A program made the translations under genes and the position numbers. Below, piece after piece: positions 52,624 through 62,200 of a DNA stretch of 64,000 nt. Below the pieces are notes generated by a model. It made no database searches. It worked only from the letters and a program-made list of their open reading frames with translations, and was not told the DNA's origin. Position 1 is the stretch's first letter. Each line of letters begins with the position of its first letter. Origin of the DNA: CAMLJR01 sp964631955 (GTDB lineage: Bacteria > Pseudomonadota > Gammaproteobacteria > Pseudomonadales > CAMLJR01); NCBI GenBank assembly GCA_964631955.1, contig CAZWBA010000002.1, positions 62,001 through 126,000 on the forward strand, written 5' to 3'.

Positions 52624-53391
52624 TTACCGCGGATACGCCTGATATAAACGGTTCAGCATGGCGCTGACCGAATAACCCAGCTGCTTCGATTGCTCTTTTG
52701 CCGCCGCCTTTAAATTGACTTCGTCGAGATCGTAATATTTTTTCGAGGCCATGATGATCCAGTTGCCGGACGACACGGTGCAGGTAAAAACCTGCGCGAA
52801 ATTTTCCGTGAGCGCATGCAGCGTGTGATGGTCGCCGCGATGCTCGTCCCAGCAATTCAGCACCAGCCAGCCCTCGTCGCTCAACATCGCCGCGCAGGCT
52901 TCGACATACCACGGCTCGAAATATTGCGGCGCCATACCTTCGGCGTCATAGATATCGCTGAACAGGATGTCAGTTTTTGCACACGGTTCCCCGGGCGAAT
53001 TCCCTCCCTCCAGAAACTCGGCGACGTCCTGCTCGATGATCGTGAGTCGATCGAGTCGCGGCAGTTCGAAATATTTTCTTGCCACTTTCACCACCGCGTG
53101 CCGCAATTCGACAACGCGCAATGTCAGCTCCGGAAAATGGTGCGTGAGACAGTTGACGAGCGCGCCGCCACCGAGCCCCACCAGCAGCGCATCGCGCGGC
53201 TGCGAGAATAACAATGGCAGCAGCATCGCGCGGGTATATTCATGCTGTAACAGATACGGTTCGGCCTTGAGCACGCAGCTTTGTTCATCGCCTTCGCCAA
53301 ATGATAAATAGCGTTTGGTGCCATCATCGAAAACCTGGATCGGACCCAGCTCATCGTAGGTGCGAAAAATTTCTTTACCGGTAATAGGCAT
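52624..53391 (-). CDS. Spermidine-synthase-like methyltransferase-fold protein
   Basis: A 255-residue protein with the spermidine/spermine synthase Rossmann fold: LLVGLGGGALVNCLTHHFP is the SAM/dcSAM glycine motif, VVELRHAVVKVARKYF the acidic ribose-binding strand, and ILFSDIYDAEGMAPQYF the Asp-containing catalytic strand. SpeE normally has an N-terminal beta-domain that this shorter protein lacks, and the family motif Asp-Gly is replaced, so it may not make polyamines. It is one of several SpeE-like proteins without assigned substrate. The ATG at 53391 starts the conserved part; the frame is open to 53559. It lies divergent from yfbR. Confidence 0.75.
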   Translation of the reverse strand: MPITGKEIFRTYDELGPIQVFDDGTKRYLSFGEGDEQSCVLKAEPYLLQHEYTRAMLLPLLFSQPRDALLVGLGGGALVNCLTHHFPELTLRVVELRHAVVKVARKYFELPRLDRLTIIEQDVAEFLEGGNSPGEPCAKTDILFSDIYDAEGMAPQYFEPWYVEACAAMLSDEGWLVLNCWDEHRGDHHTLHALTENFAQVFTCTVSSGNWIIMASKKYYDLDEVNLKAAAKEQSKQLGYSVSAMLNRLYQAYPR

Positions 53392-53573
53392 TACTGTGAA
53401 TCGCTGAAGAATGTTGATGAATCGAGGGGGGCGCAAGCACGCTGCCGCAATCGCGCGGCGCATTAAAGCACGAAAGCGGCGCCAGACCACGATGTGCGTC
53501 GACGCAGGAAACTGTACATAAATACAGTCATACGTTACGATGCCAGCCGCTCCGCGCAATCAGGAGAATCGCT

Positions 53574-54218
53574 ATGGTCAGTCATTTCTACGCCTATATC
53601 AGCAAGCTGCGGTGGATCGCACGCTGGGGTCTCAAGCGCAATACCATTCAGGAAAATGTGATGGAACACAGCTGGGAAGTGGCGACGCTTGCGCATGTGC
53701 TGGCTGTCATTCGCAATCGTTATTTCGATGGCGATATCGACGCCAACGCCATCGCGACCGCCGCGCTCTATCACGACTGTTCCGAAGTCATCACCGGCGA
53801 TCTGCCCTCGCCTGTCAAATATCATTCGCCCGCCATTCAGCAGGCGTATCACTCGATCGAACGCGCGGCGGAACACGAACTGGTGGGACTCCTGCCGGAA
53901 GCGCTGCGCCACGATTTTGCCGCATTGATGGTGGAGGAAAATATTCCGCTCGAACATCGGCAGATCATCAAGGCGGCCGACACGATTGCCGCTTACCTGA
54001 AGTGTCAGGCGGAACTGAAGGCGGGAAACCGGGAGTTCGAAAAAGCCGCCGAGGATATCAAGCAGCGTCTGGCGGCCTATCGCTTGCCGGAAGTCGATTT
54101 TTTTCTTTCGACGTTCGCGCCCAGCTACCAGCTCACGCTCGATGAATTATTGCTGCGCAAAGGCCACACCGCCGAATTATCGGAACACGAACGCCACCTG
54201 CTCGCCGTGCGCAAATGA
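53574..54218 (+). CDS. yfbR: HD-domain 5'-deoxynucleotidase (YfbR-like)
   Basis: The 214-residue protein is a metal-dependent nucleotidase. HD-domain metal ligands are seen in NVMEHSWEVATLAHVL (His), ALYHDCSEVITGD (His-Asp) and HRQIIKAADTIAAYLKCQAE (Asp). YfbR removes the phosphate from deoxynucleoside monophosphates and guards dNTP balance. AGGAGAATCGCT lies immediately before the ATG. The length is slightly more than that of E. coli YfbR (199), with a short C-terminal extension ending HLLAVRK. Confidence 0.92.
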   Translation: MVSHFYAYISKLRWIARWGLKRNTIQENVMEHSWEVATLAHVLAVIRNRYFDGDIDANAIATAALYHDCSEVITGDLPSPVKYHSPAIQQAYHSIERAAEHELVGLLPEALRHDFAALMVEENIPLEHRQIIKAADTIAAYLKCQAELKAGNREFEKAAEDIKQRLAAYRLPEVDFFLSTFAPSYQLTLDELLLRKGHTAELSEHERHLLAVRK

Positions 54219-54284
54219 TTCAGGCGCTGAAATGATCGAAAAAATGCCGCAGCATTCCGGCCGGAGCGCTGCGATGCAGAAAAA

Positions 54285-54605
54285 TCAGAGCGAAGGCTTG
54301 ATCCAGCCGCTGGCGATTTTTTTCGGCGCCACGACAGGGATGTTAGAAAGATCGATGGAATGGCTGGTGGGGTCTTCGCCATTCTTCAGCATCAGCGCAA
54401 TCGGGCGCGCCAGACGCTGCAGCACACGATCGTTGCTGCGATCGGCATAGGACTGTATGCGATCGAGCAGATCGTCCGAACTCAGTTGTAATTTGACACC
54501 GAACTCGTCGTTGATCCGGCGGCGGCATTCGCGCACCAGCGCGAGATTCTCGACTTGGAGCAACCAGGTTTTATTTGCTTGCGCAGACAAACTTGCATTG
54601 GCCAT
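54285..54605 (-). CDS. Small cytoplasmic protein of unknown function
   Basis: A 106-residue protein with no signal peptide or membrane span. Residues 1-55 form a helical half (WLLQVENLALVRECRRRI), then DDLLDRIQSYADRSNDRVLQRLARPIAL and a Pro/Lys-rich tail. The start is supported by an unusually strong GGAGGAGAGATGTA directly before the ATG. I do not recognise a family. The strong initiation signal and regular codon use argue for a real gene. It converges with yfbR and is divergent from the cmoA group. Confidence 0.7.
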   Translation of the reverse strand: MANASLSAQANKTWLLQVENLALVRECRRRINDEFGVKLQLSSDDLLDRIQSYADRSNDRVLQRLARPIALMLKNGEDPTSHSIDLSNIPVVAPKKIASGWIKPSL

Positions 54606-54926
54606 TACATCTCTCCTCCAATTTCAGTCAGATCGATTTCGCAATGCCGCTTGATTTGCCTACCACAATCGATTGTCTTGAAGTGTAGTCACGGCGCTGA
54701 AAATGCAAATCGCGGCATCGGCATTTTGTGAACAATGCCGGTTTTTGGTACGTCCGCCAGACAGCGCTAGCTCAATATTTTCCGAAGCCGATTTTCCGCT
54801 ATCGATAAATGCGATAAGCCGGTGTGTTTGCACGCATTGAACTTCGCGAGCCGTCGCGCGTGCGCCGAAGCGCACGGTAAAAATGGTAGACTCCGCAGCC
54901 GCTGCAAAATCACCGACGCTATCGAC
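54606..54926. other. Intergenic region before cmoA
   Basis: These 321 bases hold the divergent leaders of the small unknown gene and of cmoA. An extended -10-like TGG-TAGACT at 54884-54892 may serve cmoA. I see no RNA gene, and the frame open from 54822 reads into cmoA but carries no start signal. Confidence 0.5.
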
Positions 54927-55667
54927 ATGCCATCCAACGACAAACCTCGCGACACGATCTACTCGACACCGCTGGATGCGATTGCCGATTTCGCCTTCGA
55001 TGCCAACGTGGTGCGCGTTTTCCCCGACATGATCCAGCGCTCGGTGCCCGGCTACAGCACCATCGTGGCCATGACGGGCGTGCTCGCCGAACGCTACGCG
55101 CGTCCGCAGACGCATTGCTACGATCTCGGCTGTTCGCTCGGCGCGAGCACGCTGGCCATGCGTGCCCTGCTCGACAATCGCGGCTGCGACATCATCGGCG
55201 TCGATAATTCACCGGCGATGATCGCGCATTGCCGCGCGCTGATCGACGCCGATACCCATGCGACGCCCGTCACGCTGCAACTCGCCGATATCAATGCCGT
55301 CGCCATCGACAACGCTTCCGTGGCGGTGATGAATTTCACGCTCCAGTTCATCGCGCCCGAATTGCGCGAAGCCTTGCTGCAGCGCATTGCCGATGCCATG
55401 CAGCCGGGCAGCATTCTGGTGCTTTCGGAAAAAATCCGTTTTGACGATGCGCATCTGCAACAGCTCAACACCGAGCTGCATCACGCATTCAAACGCGCCA
55501 ATGGCTATAGCGATCTGGAGATTGCGCAAAAACGTTCCGCGCTCGAAAACGTCCTGCTGCCGGAAAGCCTGCCGACCCATCGCGAGCGCTTGCGGCGGGC
55601 CGGCTTCGCCAGCGTCGATGTCTGGTTTCAATGCTTCAACTTCGCGTCGATGGTGGCGATCAAATGA
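54927..55667 (+). CDS. cmoA: Carboxy-S-adenosylmethionine synthase
   Basis: Converts SAM and prephenate to carboxy-SAM for CmoB. The 246-residue protein starts in DTIYSTPLDAIADFAFD with the family motif FxFDxxVAxVF (here FAFDANVVRVFPDMIQRSVPGY), followed by the SAM-binding CYDLGCSLGASTLAM and NFTLQFIAPELR. The ATG at 54927 matches the usual start. Its stop overlaps the cmoB start by the four bases ATGA, so both proteins are made together. Confidence 0.95.
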   Translation: MPSNDKPRDTIYSTPLDAIADFAFDANVVRVFPDMIQRSVPGYSTIVAMTGVLAERYARPQTHCYDLGCSLGASTLAMRALLDNRGCDIIGVDNSPAMIAHCRALIDADTHATPVTLQLADINAVAIDNASVAVMNFTLQFIAPELREALLQRIADAMQPGSILVLSEKIRFDDAHLQQLNTELHHAFKRANGYSDLEIAQKRSALENVLLPESLPTHRERLRRAGFASVDVWFQCFNFASMVAIK

Positions 55668-56713
55668 TCGACCAGCCATCGCTTTCGCAAGCCCTGTCCC
55701 CGGCCTATCAACCGCAACTTCTGGCTTATCAGCAGCAATTTCTGGCGCACCTGGACCGGGTGGGCCTGCCGCAGTGGTCGCAACAGCTGACAGCCGCGCT
55801 GCCGGCATTGCTGCATCGCGATCGCCACGGTGATCTTGCGCGCTGGTACGACGCGCTGGCCGCACTGCCCGGTGTGAATACGAACGGCGACTGGGCGATT
55901 GAAAAAATCGAACTCGATCGCGGCAGCATCCGCATCGCCGGCGCTGAAAAACCGGATGAAACACAGCGCGCCCAACTGCAAAAAACCCTGATGCAGCTGC
56001 ATCCGTGGCGCAAGGGCCCTTACGATATTTTCGGTATTCATATCGACACCGAATGGCGCTCCGACTGGAAATGGGATCGGCTGAGGAATGCTATCCAGCC
56101 GCTCGCCGGGCGCAGGGTGCTCGATGTCGGCTGCGGTAACGGCTATCACTGCTGGCGCATGCGGGGGGCCGGTGCGGAACTGGTGGTCGGCATCGATCCG
56201 ACACTTTTGTTCGTCATGCAGTTTCACGCGCTGCAGCATTTCATTGGCGATGCGCATGTCGGCGTGCTGCCGCTCGGCATCGAACAGCTGCCGCAAAAAC
56301 TGCGCGCTTTCGATACGGTGTTTTCGATGGGCGTGCTCTACCATCGCCGTTCGCCCTTCGATCATTTGCTCGAATTGCGCGAAGCGCTTCGCCCCGGTGG
56401 CGAGCTGGTGCTCGAAACGCTCGTGATCGACGGGCCGGCCGGTTCACTGTTGCTCCCCGACGATCGTTACGCGCGCATGAATAACGTGTGGTTTCTGCCG
56501 ACGACCGCCACGCTGAATCAATGGCTGAAAAAAATCGGCTTCAAAAATCCTCAGCTCGTCAATGTCACGTCGACGACGACCGAAGAGCAGCGCGCCACTG
56601 AATGGATGACGTTTCAATCGCTTGCGCATTGTCTCGACCCCGGCGATCCGACGCGAACGATCGAGGGTTATCCCGCGCCGAAACGCGCGATCTTTATCGC
56701 CGAAGCACCGTAA
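55664..56713 (+). CDS. cmoB: tRNA U34 carboxymethyltransferase
   Basis: Uses carboxy-SAM from CmoA to make 5-oxyacetyluridine at the tRNA wobble position 34. The 349-residue protein carries WRKGPYDIFGIHIDTEWRSDWKWDR in the middle (key part HIDTEWRSDWKW), the SAM site VLDVGCGNGYHCWRMRGAGA and the C-terminal STTTEEQRATEWM. The ATG at 55664 overlaps cmoA. The two-gene unit is typical. Nothing else is in the operon. Confidence 0.95.
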   Translation: MIDQPSLSQALSPAYQPQLLAYQQQFLAHLDRVGLPQWSQQLTAALPALLHRDRHGDLARWYDALAALPGVNTNGDWAIEKIELDRGSIRIAGAEKPDETQRAQLQKTLMQLHPWRKGPYDIFGIHIDTEWRSDWKWDRLRNAIQPLAGRRVLDVGCGNGYHCWRMRGAGAELVVGIDPTLLFVMQFHALQHFIGDAHVGVLPLGIEQLPQKLRAFDTVFSMGVLYHRRSPFDHLLELREALRPGGELVLETLVIDGPAGSLLLPDDRYARMNNVWFLPTTATLNQWLKKIGFKNPQLVNVTSTTTEEQRATEWMTFQSLAHCLDPGDPTRTIEGYPAPKRAIFIAEAP

Positions 56714-56830
56714 TATTCATTGCCGAAGCGACGTAAAATATGCGCAAGGGATTATTCGCGCGACGCCGCTGATCTATACTGAGCGCGCACATTCATCCAG
56801 AGTTTCATCATTATTTTCGATCGATCCCCC

Positions 56831-58228
56831 ATGAGCCCATACGATTACGATTTAATTGCCATCGGCAGCGGTCCCGCCGGCGAGAGCGCGGTACTCAATG
56901 CGAGAAAACATGACCGCACCGCGGCCGTTGTCGAACAGGATCACTGGGTCGGCGGTTCGTGCACGCATCGCGGCACCATCCCTTCGAAAGTTCTGCGTCA
57001 CGCCGTCAAACAGCTCGTGCGCTTCAATACCAATCCGATGTTTCGCGATATCGGCGAGCCGCAGTCGCTCTCCTTTCCCCGCCTGCTCGTGAGTGCCGAT
57101 GAAGTCATTCAGCGTCAGGTGAAAATGCGCAGCAAGTTTTATCAGCGCAATCGCATCGATGTGCTGCAAGGCTCGGCGCATTTCGTCGACCCGCACACGA
57201 TCGAAATTCAAACCGCCGACGGCACTACCGAACGCAAGACCGCGCGCAGTTTTGTCATCGCCACGGGTGCGAAACCGTATCGTCCGCACGATGTCGATTT
57301 TTCGCATCCGCGCGTTTACGACAGCGATTCGATTCTGCAGATGCAGCACACGCCGCGCAAAATCATCATTTATGGGGCCGGTGTCATCGGCTGCGAATAC
57401 GCATCGATTTTTTCCGGCATCGGCTCGAAGGTCGAACTGATCAACTCGCGCGACCGGCTGCTCGAATTTCTCGACGACGAAATTTCCGATGCGCTGAGTT
57501 ATCACCTGCGCGAACACGGCGTGATGGTGCGCCACCGCGAAAACTATGCGCGCGTTGAAACGAGCGATGAAGGCGTGGCGCTGCATCTGCGTTCGGGCAA
57601 GCGTCTCTACGCCGACGCACTGCTCTGGTGTAACGGTCGCACGGGCAATACCGAAAACCTTAATCTCGATCACATCGGTCTGGCCACCGACCACCGCGGC
57701 TACATCGCCGCCAACAAACATTACCAAACCACTATCGAACATATTTTCGCAGCGGGCGATGTGATCGGCGTGCCGAGCCTTGCGAGTGCGGCCTACGATC
57801 AGGGCCGTGCGGCGGCGGCATCGGCGCGCGGCAAGGAACACTGCCGCTTTGTCGAGGATGTGCCGACAGGCATTTATACGATTCCCGAAATCAGTTCGAT
57901 CGGTAAAACCGAACGCGAACTCACCGAAGCGAATACGCCGTACGAGATCGGTCGCGCCTTTTTCAAGGAAACCGCGCGCGCGCAGATCAGCAGCGAAGAT
58001 GTCGGCATGCTGAAAATATTATTTCATCCCGACACGCTCGAAATTCTCGGTGTGCATTGCTTCGGCGCCGAGGCCACGGAAATCATCCATATCGGCCAGG
58101 CGATCATGCAGCAGAAAAATGGCGGCAATAACATCCGCTATTTCATTTCGACGACGTTCAACTACCCGACGATGGCCGAAGCCTATCGCATCGCCACGCT
58201 CAATGGCCTGAATCGATTGCACGGCTGA
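56831..58228 (+). CDS. sthA: Soluble pyridine nucleotide transhydrogenase
   Basis: A flavoprotein that passes electrons between NADPH and NADH, cytoplasmic. The 465 residues have the FAD motif IAIGSGPAGESAVLNARKH at the N-terminus, the block WVGGSCTHRGTIPSKVLRH with a single Cys, in keeping with SthA and unlike disulphide reductases, and the NAD-binding IIIYGAGVIGCEYASIFSGIG. The C-terminal dimerisation domain has GVHCFGAEATEIIHIGQA. A terminator follows. The gene is monocistronic. Confidence 0.95.
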   Translation: MSPYDYDLIAIGSGPAGESAVLNARKHDRTAAVVEQDHWVGGSCTHRGTIPSKVLRHAVKQLVRFNTNPMFRDIGEPQSLSFPRLLVSADEVIQRQVKMRSKFYQRNRIDVLQGSAHFVDPHTIEIQTADGTTERKTARSFVIATGAKPYRPHDVDFSHPRVYDSDSILQMQHTPRKIIIYGAGVIGCEYASIFSGIGSKVELINSRDRLLEFLDDEISDALSYHLREHGVMVRHRENYARVETSDEGVALHLRSGKRLYADALLWCNGRTGNTENLNLDHIGLATDHRGYIAANKHYQTTIEHIFAAGDVIGVPSLASAAYDQGRAAAASARGKEHCRFVEDVPTGIYTIPEISSIGKTERELTEANTPYEIGRAFFKETARAQISSEDVGMLKILFHPDTLEILGVHCFGAEATEIIHIGQAIMQQKNGGNNIRYFISTTFNYPTMAEAYRIATLNGLNRLHG

Positions 58229-58253
58229 TTGAAATCGGAAAATGACAGGCAAC

Positions 58254-58279
58254 AAAAAAGGCAGCGGGCGCTGCCTTTT
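58254..58279. terminator. Terminator between sthA and the proline-rich protein gene
   Basis: AAAAAAGGCAGC-GGGC-GCTGCCTTTT with A/T runs on both sides, between two convergent genes. Confidence 0.85.
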
Positions 58280-58304
58280 GATTTGTCCGTTACGGAACTT
58301 TCCG

Positions 58305-58931
58305 TTACGGACCGAAGGTGATGGTCACGGTTGCGGAGAGCGCGCTCTTGGCGCCGGCGGTATCGATGGCCGCCATCGCAAAGGTATACGTTCCCGCCGA
58401 CAGACTGCCGATATTCACTGTGGTCGTGCTGCCGCCGCTGACCGGGTGAACGACGCCCACGCTGCCGCTATCGTCGGTGTAATAAATTTCGTATCCCGAT
58501 AATTCGCTCACGACCAACGCCTCGCCATTGGCGCGAGTGACCGGAATCTGCCAGGTCAGCCGTGCATTGTAGGTGACGGGGGCCGGAGCGGGTGCGGGTG
58601 CTGGAGCCGGTGTCGGCGCGGGTGTTGGAGCTGGCGTCGGGGCTGGAGCCGGTGTCGGCGCGGGTGTTGGAGCTGGCGTCGGGGCCGGAGCCGGTGTCGG
58701 CGCAGGTGTTGGAGCTGGCGTCGGGGCCGGAGTCGGGGTCGGCGCAACCGTCGGCGTCGAGCAGCGCATGAATTTGCGCAGATACGCGGAGGTCAGATTC
58801 GTGCAGCTGGCGCTGGTCCAGGTGATCGTCGTCGAGCTCGACGAGACGCTGGTGCGTTTGCCGGCCACGGCCGGGTCGCTGGCCGCCACCGATAGAATGA
58901 AACATCCGCCGAGCACAACTGACTTACGCAT
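58305..58931 (-). CDS. Secreted proline-rich repeat protein with fibronectin type III domain
   Basis: A 208-residue exported protein. The signal peptide ends near residue 23 (AVAG), a serine/threonine-rich region with two Cys follows, then about 60 residues of Thr/Ala-Pro repeats (APTPAPTPAP units). The C-terminal 90 residues (RLTWQIPVTRANGEALVV through TFAMAAIDTAGAKSALSA) fit a fibronectin type III fold. The repeat segment is encoded by a 42-bp minisatellite and probably forms an extended spacer. The function is unknown. The ATG at 58931 starts the signal peptide; the frame runs to 59009. Confidence 0.78.
   Translation of the reverse strand: MRKSVVLGGCFILSVAASDPAVAGKRTSVSSSSTTITWTSASCTNLTSAYLRKFMRCSTPTVAPTPTPAPTPAPTPAPTPAPAPTPAPTPAPTPAPAPTPAPTPAPTPAPAPAPAPAPVTYNARLTWQIPVTRANGEALVVSELSGYEIYYTDDSGSVGVVHPVSGGSTTTVNIGSLSAGTYTFAMAAIDTAGAKSALSATVTITFGP
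58575..58745. repeat. 42-bp minisatellite in the proline-rich protein gene
   Basis: Three nearly identical 42-base units begin at 58603, 58645 and 58687, each encoding fourteen residues of Pro/Ala/Thr repeat, flanked by partial copies. Smaller GGAGCCGGTGTC-type periodicity exists inside. The unit length is a multiple of three, so copy number can change without a frameshift. Confidence 0.9.
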
Positions 58932-59287
58932 TGATAGGCATCTCGTTAACGCAATCCGTTTAATTGATCGGCTTTCACCCGACCTGGTGTCGCCCAGAAA
59001 TCTAGCCAATGCGGCGGCCTTCGGTCATGAGTAGTTGTCGCATTTGTGAAGCCAGTCAACCGGCATGGAATGCCGGGCCGCGAAATAGTAATTGCGTCGC
59101 AATGAAGGCTGAATTACCACTAGATGGAAGTGTGAACCATCACACAGAGAGAAGGCGAACCGGATTGCCCGCGAGCGTCCTCACCAAGCAAATGCGTTCT
59201 GCTATCGTATAGACAAAACGCTGAACCACCTCTCGCATAAGGAAAAAACATCGGCGACGCCCCTCACGCCGTCCGATCATCGCTGCA
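58932..59287. other. Intergenic region before the GGDEF-EAL gene
   Basis: These 356 bases hold the divergent leaders of two genes. The notable element is the palindrome GTGTGA-N4-TCACAC at 59130-59145. A -10-like TATAGA is at 59208-59213 without a clear -35. No coding frame with a ribosome-binding site is visible here. Confidence 0.5.
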
Positions 59288-62200
59288 ATGACATTACCTG
59301 ACGGCGCGCTGCTGCGCTCTCTTGCCAACAATCCACCGCGCTGGCTCATCGTTCTGGTGGCGGCGCTGTCGAACTTTATCGCCGCCCATCTGACCATTCT
59401 CGCTCCCGTGGATGGCGGGCCCAATGTCGCCACCGCGATGTGGTCGCCCATGGGCATCACCTTCGCGCTGACCTGGTATTACGGCGCCGGCGCACTCATC
59501 GGCGCCGCCCTGGGAACCTTCTTCTTTTTATTCCAGGTTCACGGGCACGTGCTGTTCAGCGTGCTGACGGCCATCACCACCGTTCTCCCCCCCGCCTATG
59601 CGAGCTGGCAACTGCATCGAAATGGCGTCGACGATCCTTTCGCAACGCCGCGCGAAATAATGCAGTTCGTCTTCTTCGCGGTATTCATCGCGCCGCTGTT
59701 CAGCGCATCGTCGGGGCTGCTCGCTCCGCTCCTGTCGGGGTCGGACATGCACTGGAACGGTCTGACATGGTTTTCGCTCTGGTCGAACGGGGCCATCGCA
59801 AATTCCATCATCGCGCCAGCCTTCCTGAAGATCGGCGACTGGGGGATGCTTTCGCGCCGCAAGCTGCTGGAGTTCGGCGGTGTCGTCATCGGCATGTTCG
59901 CGGCGTGGTGGGGCCTGTTTCTGCCCAATCCGCAAGCGATGACGCTGCCGATGACCATGCTGACCGCGCCGTTCCTGATCCTGATGGCGTTTCGCTTCAG
60001 CTTCGGCATCGTCGCCAGCTTTACCCTGCTGGTCGCCGTGCTCTCGATGCTTTCGCTCGGACGTAATCCCTACACCGAGGATCAGAATGCCTTCTTCCTG
60101 ACCAGCGCCTACCTCGGCATGCTCAGCCTTTCCAACATCGCCGTCGGAGCGGGTTCGGCGGCTCTGCACGCGACCGTCGCGCGGCTGGCGCGGAGCGAGG
60201 AATCGTTGCGCGGCGTGTTCGAGCAGGCCGCAGTGGGCATCGTGCTGTTCGACATCAAGGAAGACGCGCCCACCTTCAACCCCAAATTTGGCGACATGAT
60301 CGGTTATCGCAGCGACGAGATCACCAAGGAAAAAATGCGCGCGCTGGCATTTCCGGAGGAGCAGCAGATCACCGACCAGCTCGCGTCGAAAATGCAGCGC
60401 GGCGAAATCAGCAGTTTCAATCAGGAAAAGCGTTATGTGCGCAAGGACGGCAGCGTTATCTGGGCAAGCCTGACCATGTCGCTGCTGCGCGACAAACAGG
60501 GTAACGACAAATTGCTGATCGGCATTTACGAGGACATCACCTCGCGCAAGCGCATCGAGAAAAAACTCGAAGGGCAGACGCGGATTCTGCGCGATCTGAC
60601 CGCCGACAAGCCCCTGCTGAAATCGCTCGAAGACATCGCCTTGTTCGCCGAAGAATTATTGCCCGGTTCGCGCTGCGCGATTTTTCTCGCCGACAATAAT
60701 GTCGAAAACCTCCAGCTGATGGCTGCACCCACCTGGCCGGAAACTGCCAAACCGCCGAGCCGAACGACCGCCATCGCCGAGAATGTCAGCCCCACCGTTA
60801 CCGCAGCCTTGCGCAGATCCAGCGTGATCTGCCGCGATGTTCTCGCCGCGCCCGACTACACGGCGCTGCATTCGCTGGTCGCGCGGGAACCCTGGCGGCG
60901 CACGTGCTGGGCGATTCCCTTCATGGGCAAAAACGGCGAACTGTTCGGCGTGCAGACCTATTATTTCGAGCACCCGTGCACGCCGGCGACGCAGGACGAA
61001 GAGTTGATCACGATGATCAGTTCGCTCGTCGGGCTGGTGGTGCAGCACCATCGCGACGAGGAAAAACTGCGCGACAGCGAGCAGCGTTTCCGCATCACCT
61101 TCGAGCAGGCGGCCGTCGGTGTCGCCCTGCTCGATCGCAACTCTCAGTGGCTGCAGGTCAACGAAAAGTTCTGCGACACCGTCGGTTACAGCCACGACGA
61201 ACTGCTGCAGCTGCCGTACAGCAAACTGATTGCGCCCGAGGATATGGAATACACGCTGCAATCGGTCGCGGGCGTGGTCAGTCACAGCAGCTCGCAGGTG
61301 CAGCTCGATCATCGTTACATGCGCAAGAACGGCGACATCATCTGGGTCAATTCGCAATTTTCCGTCACGCGCAATAGCGACGGCGACATCGATTATCAGA
61401 TCGCCATCATCAAGGACATCACCGAGCGCAAACTCGCCGAAACCGAAATCGAGCGCCTCGCGCTGTACGATTATCTGACCGAATTACCGAACCGCCGCCT
61501 GTTCGGCGATCGTCTGCGCAAGGCGGTGATGATGGCGAAACGCAGCGCGCGTTTCGGCGCGCTGATTTATATCGATCTCGACAACTTCAAACAGCTCAAC
61601 GATACGCACGGCCACAACACCGGCGACGATTTTCTCAAAATGGTCGCGCACCGCCTGCAGCGCAATCTGCGCGAGGAGGATACGGTGGCGCGGCTCGGCG
61701 GCGATGAGTTTGTGGTTCTGCTGCAGAATGTCAGCGATTCTCTCGACACCGCCACCACCGCCACCGCCGCCATCGCCGGGAAAATTCAGAGCGCGCTGAG
61801 CGAGCCGTTCCTGCTGCCGAACGGCATCGAGCACACCGTCACGTCGAGCCTGGGTATCACGCTGTTTCCGAAAGATGCGGAAAATGCCGACGATCTGCTC
61901 CGGGAAGCCGATATCGCGATGTATCGCGTGAAGGAATCGCAGCGCAACGCCATGCGCTTTTACGAACCCGAAATGAAGGCCGAAGTGGATTCGCGCCTCG
62001 CGCTCGAACGGGCATTGCGGCGCGCGCTGCAGGACGACGAATTCGAGCTGTATCTGCAGCCGCAATACGACAGCGACCACAGGATGGTCAGCTGCGAAGC
62101 GCTGCTGCGCTGGCCGCAGCCCGACGGCAGTTTCATCTCTCCCAATGAGTTCATTCCCATCGCCGAGGACACCGGCCTCATCGTTCCGCTCGGCGAATGG

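Noticed and set aside
58575..58745. Possible CRISPR array
   Set aside because: The repeats are contiguous, in-frame 42-bp units without unique spacers, so this is a coding minisatellite.
58573..59034. Gly/Ala/Val repeat frame on the plus strand
   Set aside because: It is the complement of the proline-rich minisatellite; the minus-strand frame has the signal peptide and fibronectin-type domain.
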